40,840 nt of DNA. Origin: Erysipelotrichales bacterium (GTDB taxonomy: Bacteria > Bacillota_I > Bacilli_A > RF39 > UBA660). A program made the position numbers and the translations under genes. The stretch covers positions 1 to 40,840 of the forward strand of contig JAFLUY010000010.1 in the NCBI GenBank assembly GCA_022508565.1. Reading direction: 5' to 3'. Positions 32,083 through 39,077 of the stretch are shown piece after piece. The notes beneath the pieces were generated by a model. That model was not told the origin of the DNA and did not search any database. It worked only from the letters and a program-made list of their open reading frames with translations. Every line of letters starts with the position of its first letter. The stretch's first letter is position 1.

Positions 32083-32418
32083 ATGAAAACACTTAAAGAA
32101 TTTATAAAAGAATCATCAAAAATTGATCATAATGTAACGAAAGCAAAAGTTAAAAATGATCTAAATAATCTTTGGAAAGAAGTTTCAAACAATAAATATG
32201 AAGATATGAGAAGCGTAATTAAGACTATTCAAAAATCTTTAGATGATAAATATGGATACGATATAGTTAATATAAACTATTATCCTGAAGACGATAAATA
32301 CATCTTAGAAATTGAATATAATGACCAAACCATAATTAAAGGACATATCGATTATAATTATGATGGATCGATAGAAAATCCTTCTGCTATTTATGATTTA
32401 GTTTTGAATATTGATTAA
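32083..32418 (+). CDS. tagged small protein, 111 aa
   Basis: Starts MKTLKEFIKESSKI: tag with I-K-E at 8-10. After the predicted cut, the mature part (SSKIDHNVTKAKVKNDLNNLWKEVSNNKYEDM, then a beta-rich end) would be about 100 residues, like T4 internal proteins. No family recognised. First gene behind the promoter at 32021-32051. Confidence 0.72.
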   Translation: MKTLKEFIKESSKIDHNVTKAKVKNDLNNLWKEVSNNKYEDMRSVIKTIQKSLDDKYGYDIVNINYYPEDDKYILEIEYNDQTIIKGHIDYNYDGSIENPSAIYDLVLNID

Positions 32419-32430
32419 AATTATATAAAT

Positions 32431-32748
32431 ATGAGTAAATATCTTATTAAACTTGGAAGAGATAACGAACCTAAAGTGTTTGACCTTGTTCCTGAAGAAG
32501 TTTGTATTTTTTATGGTATAATTTCAGAATATTATGCTGGCACCGAGGATTCTGGATATATAATTAAAATTCCTGATTTTGATATCAAAAAGATAAAGAA
32601 GTTTATGGAGTTTACCGGAATTGAGGATATCGAAGAAGGGTTTATCAAATTTACCTTATATCATGTTGAACAACTTCCAGACGAGATTTCTCTTGGCGCT
32701 TATGATGATCTCGTAAAACATTTTGTTGAACTTATTAAAAACTCTTAA
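32431..32748 (+). CDS. hypothetical protein, 105 aa
   Basis: Not recognised. Starts MSKYLIKLGRDNEPKVFDLVPEE, acidic, no tag. It is followed after four bases by the next gene and probably shares its messenger. Confidence 0.7.
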   Translation: MSKYLIKLGRDNEPKVFDLVPEEVCIFYGIISEYYAGTEDSGYIIKIPDFDIKKIKKFMEFTGIEDIEEGFIKFTLYHVEQLPDEISLGAYDDLVKHFVELIKNS

Positions 32749-32752
32749 AATC

Positions 32753-33235
32753 ATGACAAAATATCTGACAATTCTTAATTTCAATATAGGCGAAGTCAAT
32801 ATATATGAAATCGATGAGAATCAATACGATTTCTATATGGAAGATGAAGAAGCTTTTGTAAGAGAAGTTATTGGATTGAACTATGATGAAGTCTGTACAA
32901 TGATATCTGATGAAGAACCATTCATAACTAAAGAAAAGTTAATAACAAAGATTAAGAATTATTCTCATTCTCAAGCGTTCAAGTGGTATAGAAAGCAAGT
33001 TAAACAATTAAATAATCTTCTGAAGGCTAATGAAGATCTTAAATCTATTCGAAGAGATCGCGTAAGAGAATTAAAGAAGTCTCCGGGATATGATCCTTCG
33101 AAACTTGATGAAATATATTATTTAGGAAAATTCATTAATAGAAATTTAGTTGACATTAAAGTTTTGAATGATATGTGTAAAATTCTTAAACATAAAGTCA
33201 TTCAAGCTAATAAGAAACTTAATAAGAAGCGATAA
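32753..33235 (+). CDS. hypothetical helical protein, 160 aa
   Basis: The ATG at 32753 (MTKYLTILNFNIGEVNIYEI) is chosen over an upstream in-frame ATG at 32723 that would overlap the previous gene. The C-terminal two thirds are helical and basic (HSQAFKWYRKQVKQLNNLLKANEDLKSIRRDRVRELKK), possibly nucleic-acid-binding. Family not recognised. Confidence 0.7.
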   Translation: MTKYLTILNFNIGEVNIYEIDENQYDFYMEDEEAFVREVIGLNYDEVCTMISDEEPFITKEKLITKIKNYSHSQAFKWYRKQVKQLNNLLKANEDLKSIRRDRVRELKKSPGYDPSKLDEIYYLGKFINRNLVDIKVLNDMCKILKHKVIQANKKLNKKR

Positions 33236-33236
33236 T

Positions 33237-33812
33237 ATGCGATACAGAAGCAAAACAAAAGAAATAGAAGCTATTCAGTGGACAGGAGATAACTTCAAAG
33301 AGATTCAGAAATTTTATGGAAAAGATAATATTAAAAAATCAAAAAAATCCCAAGGAGCATTATATTTATCAGATGATGACGATGATGAATATTCAATAAT
33401 TAAAATAGGCGATTATATAGTTAAAGCTAATGATGGGCTTCTTCTTAGATATGAACAAAGATTGTTTGAAAATAGTTATATATCTGAAGACGAATGGGAA
33501 AACATAGATGATGGTTATCATTCTTTCAAAGAGCTTTATGAATATCGTAAGCTATATAATGCTGCATTCTTTAATCTTCTTCCAAAAGATATTGTTCTGA
33601 AAAGTAAAAGACATAGCGATGGCGAAGAATGTTTCGGAGGAGGCTGGTTTATCGTTCAAGCAGAACTTCCGACTGGCCAGATATCGAATCATTACGAAAT
33701 GAAAGATTGGGATCTATTCAAAATTCCCGAGAAAGAATTCGCAAATGAATGGGACGGTCATAGTCCAGAAGATGTTGCAAATAGAATTAGAGAATATATT
33801 TTAAATTATTAA
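33237..33812 (+). CDS. hypothetical phage protein with 'GDYIVK' domain
   Basis: The ATG at 33237, one base after the previous stop, gives MRYRSKTKEIEAIQWTGDNF and so on. It has the small phage domain pattern: I-E-A-I-Q-W-T-G-D-N at 10-19, then IGDYIVKANDGLLLRYEQRLFENSYI. It is a relative of the C-terminal half of 8048-8563. The second half (FGGGWFIVQAELPTGQISNHYEMKDWDLF) is unknown. The longer frame from 33168 overlaps its neighbour and is not preferred. Confidence 0.75.
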   Translation: MRYRSKTKEIEAIQWTGDNFKEIQKFYGKDNIKKSKKSQGALYLSDDDDDEYSIIKIGDYIVKANDGLLLRYEQRLFENSYISEDEWENIDDGYHSFKELYEYRKLYNAAFFNLLPKDIVLKSKRHSDGEECFGGGWFIVQAELPTGQISNHYEMKDWDLFKIPEKEFANEWDGHSPEDVANRIREYILNY

Positions 33813-33849
33813 ATTATATTTTTAAATATATAAATTTATTTTTTAAGAA

Positions 33850-34476
33850 ATGAAATCACTATCGGACTATATCAACGAATCATTGAGAATTTCATCCACA
33901 AATGAATATATACAAGAAAGTTTAATTAATGAATCACAAAATTTGCCTAAAATAGGAAAACCGGAAGAATATATAATGTCAGATGATAGATATGATAATG
34001 GCATTACTGTTAAGATAAAACCCGTTGATGATTTAGTTAAAGATCTAAGAGGATATTGGTACACAAATAGAAACGAATTTGAAGTTGAAGGTTTAGATAA
34101 TGATGAAGATATTAAAAAATATAAAAACCGAGCAAATTTATTTGAAGTTGATGTTAAGAAAGAACGCATGAGTATTATCTTACGTCAAGGTGTATCTATA
34201 AAATTCCCAGAAAATATAAATATAACTCCTAAAGAAGATGAATATCGCAAAGAGGAATTCGGTGAAGAAGATGTTAAAAATGCGCTGAAAAAACGTGATT
34301 ATAGAGGAATAAGCATAAGCCTTAGCCGAGACGGATTTAATAGTATTTTTATAACTGCAAATCCTAATCCTATTGAATATGGATCTTGGGGTTGGGATAA
34401 GAAATCTGTATATAAAATAAATGATGCAGCGATAAAAGAATTTTTAAAAGAACTAAATTTAGGTTTAAAATATTAA
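33850..34476 (+). CDS. tagged protein with three clustered I-x-E sites, 208 aa
   Basis: Starts MKSLSDYINE. Candidate cleavage sites I-N-E (8-10), I-Q-E (21-23) and I-N-E (26-28) fall within 28 residues, as if a propeptide is removed in steps. The mature part (PKIGKPEEYIMSDDRYDNGITVKIKPVDDLVKDLRGYWYTN and on) is alpha/beta with no known motif. Directly downstream lies a short gene remnant. Confidence 0.72.
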   Translation: MKSLSDYINESLRISSTNEYIQESLINESQNLPKIGKPEEYIMSDDRYDNGITVKIKPVDDLVKDLRGYWYTNRNEFEVEGLDNDEDIKKYKNRANLFEVDVKKERMSIILRQGVSIKFPENINITPKEDEYRKEEFGEEDVKNALKKRDYRGISISLSRDGFNSIFITANPNPIEYGSWGWDKKSVYKINDAAIKEFLKELNLGLKY

Positions 34477-34477
34477 T

Positions 34478-34561
34478 ATAGTCGCTACAACAGAAAAGGG
34501 ATTCATTGTAAAATGGACAGATCCCGCAATGAAATTTTTCGTAGAATTCGCAAAAAAATAA
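34478..34561 (+). pseudogene. C-terminal remnant of a lost gene
   Basis: Although there is no start codon, the frame reads IVATTEKGFIVKWTDPAMKF, then FVEFAKK and a stop. The sequence has protein-like composition and sits between two tagged genes, in the +1 frame relative to the gene before it. It may be the tail of a deleted tagged gene or of a longer version of 33850-34476. Confidence 0.5.
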
Positions 34562-34575
34562 ATTAATATATTAAA

Positions 34576-34935
34576 ATGAAAAGCTTAGTACAATTCATAG
34601 CAGAAGCTAAAAATATAGAGTTGACTTTAATCGAATTTTTAGATAAATTATCATCAAGTTTAAATTGTCATATTAAAGAGATTCAAAATGAAAAAGATAT
34701 TGAAAAGATTTTGAATAGCTGTAACGATGTCGTATTATATGATGGTAAGAAATATATTGATGATAAAGATAGAGTCAAATATCTATTGGATAGATTAAAT
34801 GATAACATTAAGATTAACGAAAAGATAGATGAACCCGATGAAGATACTAATGGAGTAACAATGTACGAATGTTATTTTGAAGATAACACACATTTAGATA
34901 TAGTTGTTGACAATCCTATTAGAAACTTAAAGTGA
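34576..34935 (+). CDS. tagged small protein, 119 aa
   Basis: Starts MKSLVQFIAEAKNIEL. The I-A-E at 8-10 and following Ala are the same as in the T4 IPIII start MKTYQEFIAEA. The mature domain (LIEFLDKLSSSLNCHIKEIQNEKDIEKILNSCNDVVLYDG...) is a small acidic alpha/beta protein I cannot name. Followed by a strong terminator. Confidence 0.74.
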   Translation: MKSLVQFIAEAKNIELTLIEFLDKLSSSLNCHIKEIQNEKDIEKILNSCNDVVLYDGKKYIDDKDRVKYLLDRLNDNIKINEKIDEPDEDTNGVTMYECYFEDNTHLDIVVDNPIRNLK

Positions 34936-34964
34936 AAATAAATTTAAATAATATTTTTATATTG

Positions 34965-35004
34965 AAAACTCCTTAGAAATTATTTGAAATTTCTAAGGAG
35001 TTTT
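34965..35004 (+). terminator. Rho-independent terminator
   Basis: AAAACTCCTTAGAAAT (34965-34980) pairs perfectly with ATTTCTAAGGAGTTTT (34989-35004), 8-base loop, U tract included in the stem end. A second dyad, GAAAATTTT/AAATTTTC, follows at about 35010-35032. Confidence 0.88.
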
Positions 35005-35042
35005 TCTATAGAAAATTTTATACTAAAAATTTTCAACTGAAA

Positions 35043-35073
35043 TTTGAAATTTTATTTCAATTTTCTATTTTAT
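35043..35073 (+). promoter_or_regulatory. TTTG-N19-TATTTTAT promoter
   Basis: TTTG (35043-35046), 19 bases containing a small GAAAT/ATTTC dyad, TATTTTAT (35066-35073), about 25 bases before the gene at 35098. Confidence 0.65.
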
Positions 35074-35097
35074 ATATGTATTTAAAATCATTTGTAT

Positions 35098-35265
35098 ATG
35101 GCAACATTTGGAATAATTCTATTTTTTATTGGGTTAGCATTAGGAATGATTTCACCAGTTTTGTTTAAGTTACAACTTAAGCAAAATAAGAATTATAGAT
35201 TTATTCCTATTTTTCTTTCCTCGATATTTATGATGTTTATATCTATTATGATAATTCAATTTTAA
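35098..35265 (+). CDS. small two-span membrane protein, 55 aa
   Basis: The frame from 35098 reads MATFGIILFFIGLALGMISP, then VLFKLQLKQNKNYRF and a second hydrophobic span IPIFLSSIFMMFISIMIIQF. Two spans joined by a basic loop. First gene behind a promoter. No family assigned. Confidence 0.7.
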   Translation: MATFGIILFFIGLALGMISPVLFKLQLKQNKNYRFIPIFLSSIFMMFISIMIIQF

Positions 35266-35270
35266 AAAAC

Positions 35271-35672
35271 ATGAAAACAAGACTGACAACTGAACAATCA
35301 CAACATCTGATTGGCTTGGGAGTGCCAAAAGAAAAAGCAAGTGGTATAAATATAGATAATTTCGATAGTATGATTTTACTTGCTGCTGAAGCGATAGGTA
35401 ATGGTAACGGAGATAAGACTATACGAAGTTTATCAAGCCCTATCTTCCAACTTGATGATTTCCTGAACGGAGAGATACTTCCGAAAGAAATATCTTATGA
35501 TAACAAATTGTATGAACTTCATATTGATTGGATGAATAGCGCATGGTGGACATCATATCAATGGGATGGCATAAAGGGTAGTTCTACACTTGAATGTAAA
35601 TCAGAAGAACTAATCGACGCTCTTTATAAACTTACTTGCGGATATTATGATAAATTTAAACAAAAACAATAA
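35271..35672 (+). CDS. Bacteroidales-type 'TEQSQHLIxLGVPKEKAS' protein, copy 1
   Basis: The N-terminus MKTRLTTEQSQHLIGLGVPKEKASG and the PIFQLDDFLNGEILPKEI segment match a family I recall as widespread in Bacteroidales genomes and mobile elements; function unknown. The C-terminus ELIDALYKLTCGYYDKF is the usual end. It is followed by a second copy overlapping by one base (TAATG). Confidence 0.8.
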   Translation: MKTRLTTEQSQHLIGLGVPKEKASGINIDNFDSMILLAAEAIGNGNGDKTIRSLSSPIFQLDDFLNGEILPKEISYDNKLYELHIDWMNSAWWTSYQWDGIKGSSTLECKSEELIDALYKLTCGYYDKFKQKQ

Positions 35673-36043
35673 TGAAAACAAGGCTGACAAATGAACAATC
35701 TCAACATCTGATTGATTTAGGTGTACTGAAAGAAAAGGCAAGTGGGTCTGTTTCAGTTGCCCCAATTGGAGATGGTATAAGAGGCTTGGTTAAAATTCCT
35801 AAGCGACCAATATTTAGACTTGAAGATTTCCTGAATGGAGAAATCCTACCAAAAGAAATAAAAACCAAAGACGGCGATGTTTATTTGGATATCCAAATAA
35901 TGAATGAAAATTACTGTGTTAATTATGAATATATCGGCCGGGGAACCGTTATAGAATATTATGATTCACCTGAACTTATTGAAGCCTTATATCAGCTTAC
36001 ATGCTGGTATTATGGTGAATATTTAAAAAGCGAAGAGAAATGA
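35672..36043 (+). CDS. Bacteroidales-type 'NEQSQHLIDLGVLKEKAS' protein, copy 2
   Basis: A tandem paralogue of the preceding gene: MKTRLTNEQSQHLIDLGVLKEKASG, PIFRLEDFLNGEILPKEI, ELIEALYQLTCWYYGEYL. The middle part differs, so the duplication is old or one copy was acquired separately. It overlaps both neighbours by one to four bases. Confidence 0.8.
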   Translation: MKTRLTNEQSQHLIDLGVLKEKASGSVSVAPIGDGIRGLVKIPKRPIFRLEDFLNGEILPKEIKTKDGDVYLDIQIMNENYCVNYEYIGRGTVIEYYDSPELIEALYQLTCWYYGEYLKSEEK

Positions 36044-36216
36044 TAACATTAGCATGGTATAACATAGTTGCCATAGTGGTTGGAATTGCATTTATAATTT
36101 GGTTTGTAAAAGATGCTAACGAAGGAGACTATGGGCCTATTCCAACAGGAGGATGTCTACCTTTTATATGTGGTGTTCTTTTCTACCTTATTTGGGGTGG
36201 AATATTCTGGTGGTAA
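36040..36216 (+). CDS. small membrane protein ending LIWGGIFWW, 58 aa
   Basis: The frame from 36040 overlaps the previous stop (ATGA). It reads MITLAWYNIVAIVVGIAFII, then WFVKDANEGDYGPIPTGG and CLPFICGVLFYLIWGGIFWW: two membrane spans with a Gly/Pro loop. I recall the FYLIWGGIFWW ending from small Bacteroides proteins, which supports a Bacteroidales host. Confidence 0.75.
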   Translation: MITLAWYNIVAIVVGIAFIIWFVKDANEGDYGPIPTGGCLPFICGVLFYLIWGGIFWW

Positions 36217-36233
36217 TTAAAAAGTTAAAAAAA

Positions 36234-36479
36234 ATGACGCAAAAATATAGAATAGTTGAAAGAACATGGTCTAATGGTAAAAAAGACTATGAAGTTCAAG
36301 AATATTCAAAGAAATGGTACTCTAAGAAATATAAATGGAGAACGATGAAACGTATACTTAGTACTTTGTTTGATACTTGGAAAGCTCCGGCAATATTCTC
36401 TTCAAGAGAAGAAGCGAAAAAATATTTAAGAGAATATACAAATTGTGTGATTAACGAACAAGTTGTAGCCGAATATTAA
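36234..36479 (+). CDS. hypothetical basic protein, 81 aa
   Basis: The ATG at 36234 (MTQKYRIVERTWSNGKKDYE) is chosen over a longer frame from 36153 that would overlap the membrane protein gene. The protein is basic and aromatic (YSKKWYSKKYKWRTMKRIL), with a FSSREEAKKYLREY helix. Unknown function. Confidence 0.72.
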   Translation: MTQKYRIVERTWSNGKKDYEVQEYSKKWYSKKYKWRTMKRILSTLFDTWKAPAIFSSREEAKKYLREYTNCVINEQVVAEY

Positions 36480-36493
36480 AAAAGAAAATAGAT

Positions 36494-37348
36494 ATGAAAA
36501 CTTTACGAGAATTCATTTTAAATTATAAAGAAAAAGAACGCCAATATTATAATGAATCAAATTGGGAAGATGATTCAGAATATATTCCTGAAGGATTAGA
36601 AATCAACTTAGATGGCAAAATTGTCAAACTTAATGATACATCAGAAGGCGTAGACTTCAACGGTCCGATTTATTGGAATGAAAATGGAATAGAAATCATA
36701 TCTATATTTAAACGAACTAATCTTCCAGGATTTAGCAAAAATACAGACGGAAATCCATTTATTTATGCGCTAAAAAATAAGTTCGGATGGAAGTTTGATA
36801 TAACAGATAAAGAGATATATAAATATTGTAAAAAATTTGTACAGAATTGTGAGAAACTTCAGAGAAAATTTGATACAATAATTATGATTCCTTCTCGTTC
36901 TAAAGTCAATGAACGATTTATGGAAGAGATATCTAAGTTTGTCAAATCTGATAATGAAATAGAAGATTTCTTCGTTAAAGCAACATTATCACATGAAGAT
37001 AATGAAGATTTAATAGATTTAAAAAGATTAGAAAAAGATTTTCCAAATGAATTGGATAGAAGAATAGAAATTCGAAAACTTATAAATCTATTGGATGAGC
37101 AAAATGATATGTATGAACCAAAAGAGTTTGAAGCAAAAAGTTTCCCGAAGAAATATCTTAAATATTGCAAATTTTTACAACTAAACAAAAATGCTGATTA
37201 TGTAGATATGATAACTGATAAAGATGTTTTGATATTGGATGATATCTACTCTTCTGGAGAAACTATATCACATGCTGTAAGAGCTATTCAACAAAATTAT
37301 CTTCCAAAATCTATAACAGTTATCACATTATTATCTAAGAAATTTTGA
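36494..37348 (+). CDS. tagged phosphoribosyltransferase-like protein
   Basis: The 284 residues start MKTLREFILNYKEKE (tag with Asn at 10). The C-terminus has the PRPP-binding motif VLILDDIYSSGETISHAV (245-262: D249-D250 and G255-E-T257), and FDTIIMIPSRSKVNERF (126-142) is a typical early strand and hood of ComF-like enzymes. The PRTase may act on nucleobases or, since it bears the tag, on a host target early in infection. The family assignment is firm; the substrate is not known. Confidence 0.8.
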   Translation: MKTLREFILNYKEKERQYYNESNWEDDSEYIPEGLEINLDGKIVKLNDTSEGVDFNGPIYWNENGIEIISIFKRTNLPGFSKNTDGNPFIYALKNKFGWKFDITDKEIYKYCKKFVQNCEKLQRKFDTIIMIPSRSKVNERFMEEISKFVKSDNEIEDFFVKATLSHEDNEDLIDLKRLEKDFPNELDRRIEIRKLINLLDEQNDMYEPKEFEAKSFPKKYLKYCKFLQLNKNADYVDMITDKDVLILDDIYSSGETISHAVRAIQQNYLPKSITVITLLSKKF

Positions 37349-37374
37349 ATTTTTCTAAAAAGTTTCTATTTTAG
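37344..37374 (+). promoter_or_regulatory. TTTG-N19-TATTTTAG promoter
   Basis: TTTG (37344-37347) overlaps the last codons of the PRTase gene. Nineteen bases later comes TATTTTAG (37367-37374), 28 bases before the next start. The spacer has only a weak dyad. Confidence 0.6.
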
Positions 37375-37401
37375 ATACATAAAATAATTTTATATATTAA
37401 A

Positions 37402-37791
37402 ATGAAAAAATTTTCAGATTTTGTTAAGGAAGAATTTATTTTAGAAATGGCTAGAGTCGGCTATTTAGATAATAAATTAGAAATATATATTCATACTAAT
37501 GATCCTGGAAATATTCCTCATTTTCATATAAGAGATATTCAAACCAGAGGAAATAATTTCCATACTTGTATAGAAATAAAAACAAATAAATATTTTCATC
37601 ACACAGGAAAAGAAGATATATTAAATTCTCATCAAAGAAATTCATTATATGATTTTCTAAAATCAAATGATAAATACGGTGAAAAAAATTGGCAAGTACT
37701 AATTAAGGAATGGAATAGAAATAATTCAGATACGGAAATTCCAATCAATTTAGATATGCCGGATTATAGAAATATCGAAGAAAATAAATAA
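37402..37791 (+). CDS. tagged small protein with His-rich core, 129 aa
   Basis: Starts MKKFSDFVKEEFILEMARVGYL: tag with V-K-E at 8-10 and I-L-E at 13-15, after which a mature protein MARVGYLDNK would begin. The core NDPGNIPHFHIRDIQTRGNNFHTCIEI resembles DUF4160-type 'P-H-F-H-V' proteins, and KYFHHTGKEDILNSHQ adds further His. Metal binding is possible. It starts two genes that end with RtcB. Confidence 0.68.
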   Translation: MKKFSDFVKEEFILEMARVGYLDNKLEIYIHTNDPGNIPHFHIRDIQTRGNNFHTCIEIKTNKYFHHTGKEDILNSHQRNSLYDFLKSNDKYGEKNWQVLIKEWNRNNSDTEIPINLDMPDYRNIEENK

Positions 37792-37793
37792 TC

Positions 37794-39056
37794 ATGAAAA
37801 CAATAGAAGGATATGATATTAAGATCTTCACAGATAATATTGAAGATGAAGCGATAAATCAGATAAAGAATTTGGCCGAACTTGAGCCTTTCAAAGATAA
37901 GAAATTTAGATTCATGCCAGATTCGCATGCCGGATCAGGTTGTGTCATCGGAACAACCGTAGATCTTGGAGATAAAGTAATCCCTAATATAGTCGGAGTT
38001 GATATAGGTTGCGGTGTTCGAGTTATAAACCTCGGAAAAATTGATAACTTATCAGAAGAAACTCTTCATGATTTCCATAACTATATAAACACATTTGTTC
38101 CCTCAGGAATGAATATCCGAAAAGATCTTACAACATTTCCGAAGTCGATGACTAATGACTGCATAGAGATATATAAAGAAGCTAAGAATATTCTTACAAA
38201 TCTATATTGTTATAGAGATCTTAAGAATGTTGAACGACTTCGTATGGCTATTGGGAGTCTCGGTGGCGGCAACCACTTTATATCCATAGAAAGATCTGAT
38301 GATGGTGATAATCATATTCTTATCCACACAGGTTCACGAAATCTTGGAAAACAAGTTGCTGATATATATCAGAACAAAGCCATTAAACATCTGACAGATG
38401 GAGAAGATGAGTTCAACCAACTTATTAAAGATACTATTCAGAAGATGAAAGATGAAGGTAGACGTTCTGAAATTCAAGCAGTCATAGCTAAGATGAAGAA
38501 GAATCATAAAGTTGCTGAGCCAAAATATCCGAAAGATCTCTGTTATGTTGAAGGTGAAGAACGCGAACAATATCTCCATGATATGAGACTTTGTCAAGAT
38601 TGGGCAGTTCTTAATAGAAAACTTATTGGAATGATTCTGACAAACTTCTTCGGGGTAACTCCTATAGAAGAATTCGAATCAGTTCATAATTACATTGGAG
38701 ATGATAATATTATTCGCAAAGGTGCTATATCAGCTTATGAAGGAGAAAAATGTATTATTCCTATGAATATGCGAGACGGATCTCTGATATGTGTCGGGAA
38801 AGGAAATGAAGATTGGAATTTCTCAGCACCTCATGGAGCAGGTCGAATAATGTCTCGTTCAAAAGCTTTTGAAAATATCTCTATAGATGAATTTGTACAA
38901 TCCATGCGAGGAATAAACACCTGGTCAGTTAACGAAAGCACTATCGATGAATCTCCGATGGCTTATAAACCTATGCAGGAAATCATAGACAATATAGGAG
39001 ATACTGTTGAGATTGTTAAGATAATCAAACCTATTTTCAATTTTAAAGCGTCTTGA
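37794..39056 (+). CDS. rtcB: RtcB RNA-splicing ligase
   Basis: The 420 residues carry RtcB signatures: MPDSHAGSGCVIGTT (41-55), VGVDIGCGVR (68-76, Mn ligand D70 and C73), GSLGGGNHFISIE (near 152-164), ILIHTGSRNLGK, and the GMP-accepting His347 in SAPHGAGRIMSR. The enzyme joins 2',3'-cyclic phosphate and 5'-OH RNA ends with GTP and Mn. In a phage with its own tRNAs it likely repairs tRNAs cut by host anticodon nucleases. No tag; codon use is less AT-rich than that of the flanking tagged genes. Three bases separate it from the gene before. Confidence 0.96.
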   Translation: MKTIEGYDIKIFTDNIEDEAINQIKNLAELEPFKDKKFRFMPDSHAGSGCVIGTTVDLGDKVIPNIVGVDIGCGVRVINLGKIDNLSEETLHDFHNYINTFVPSGMNIRKDLTTFPKSMTNDCIEIYKEAKNILTNLYCYRDLKNVERLRMAIGSLGGGNHFISIERSDDGDNHILIHTGSRNLGKQVADIYQNKAIKHLTDGEDEFNQLIKDTIQKMKDEGRRSEIQAVIAKMKKNHKVAEPKYPKDLCYVEGEEREQYLHDMRLCQDWAVLNRKLIGMILTNFFGVTPIEEFESVHNYIGDDNIIRKGAISAYEGEKCIIPMNMRDGSLICVGKGNEDWNFSAPHGAGRIMSRSKAFENISIDEFVQSMRGINTWSVNESTIDESPMAYKPMQEIIDNIGDTVEIVKIIKPIFNFKAS

Positions 39057-39077
39057 AATATAAATTTTTAATTACTA

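Noticed and set aside
33168-33236. Upstream extension of the gene at 33237 (and likewise of 15233, 32753 and 36234)
   Set aside because: The longer starts overlap the preceding genes by tens of bases and add residues with no family similarity, while the internal ATGs begin conserved or well-spaced proteins.
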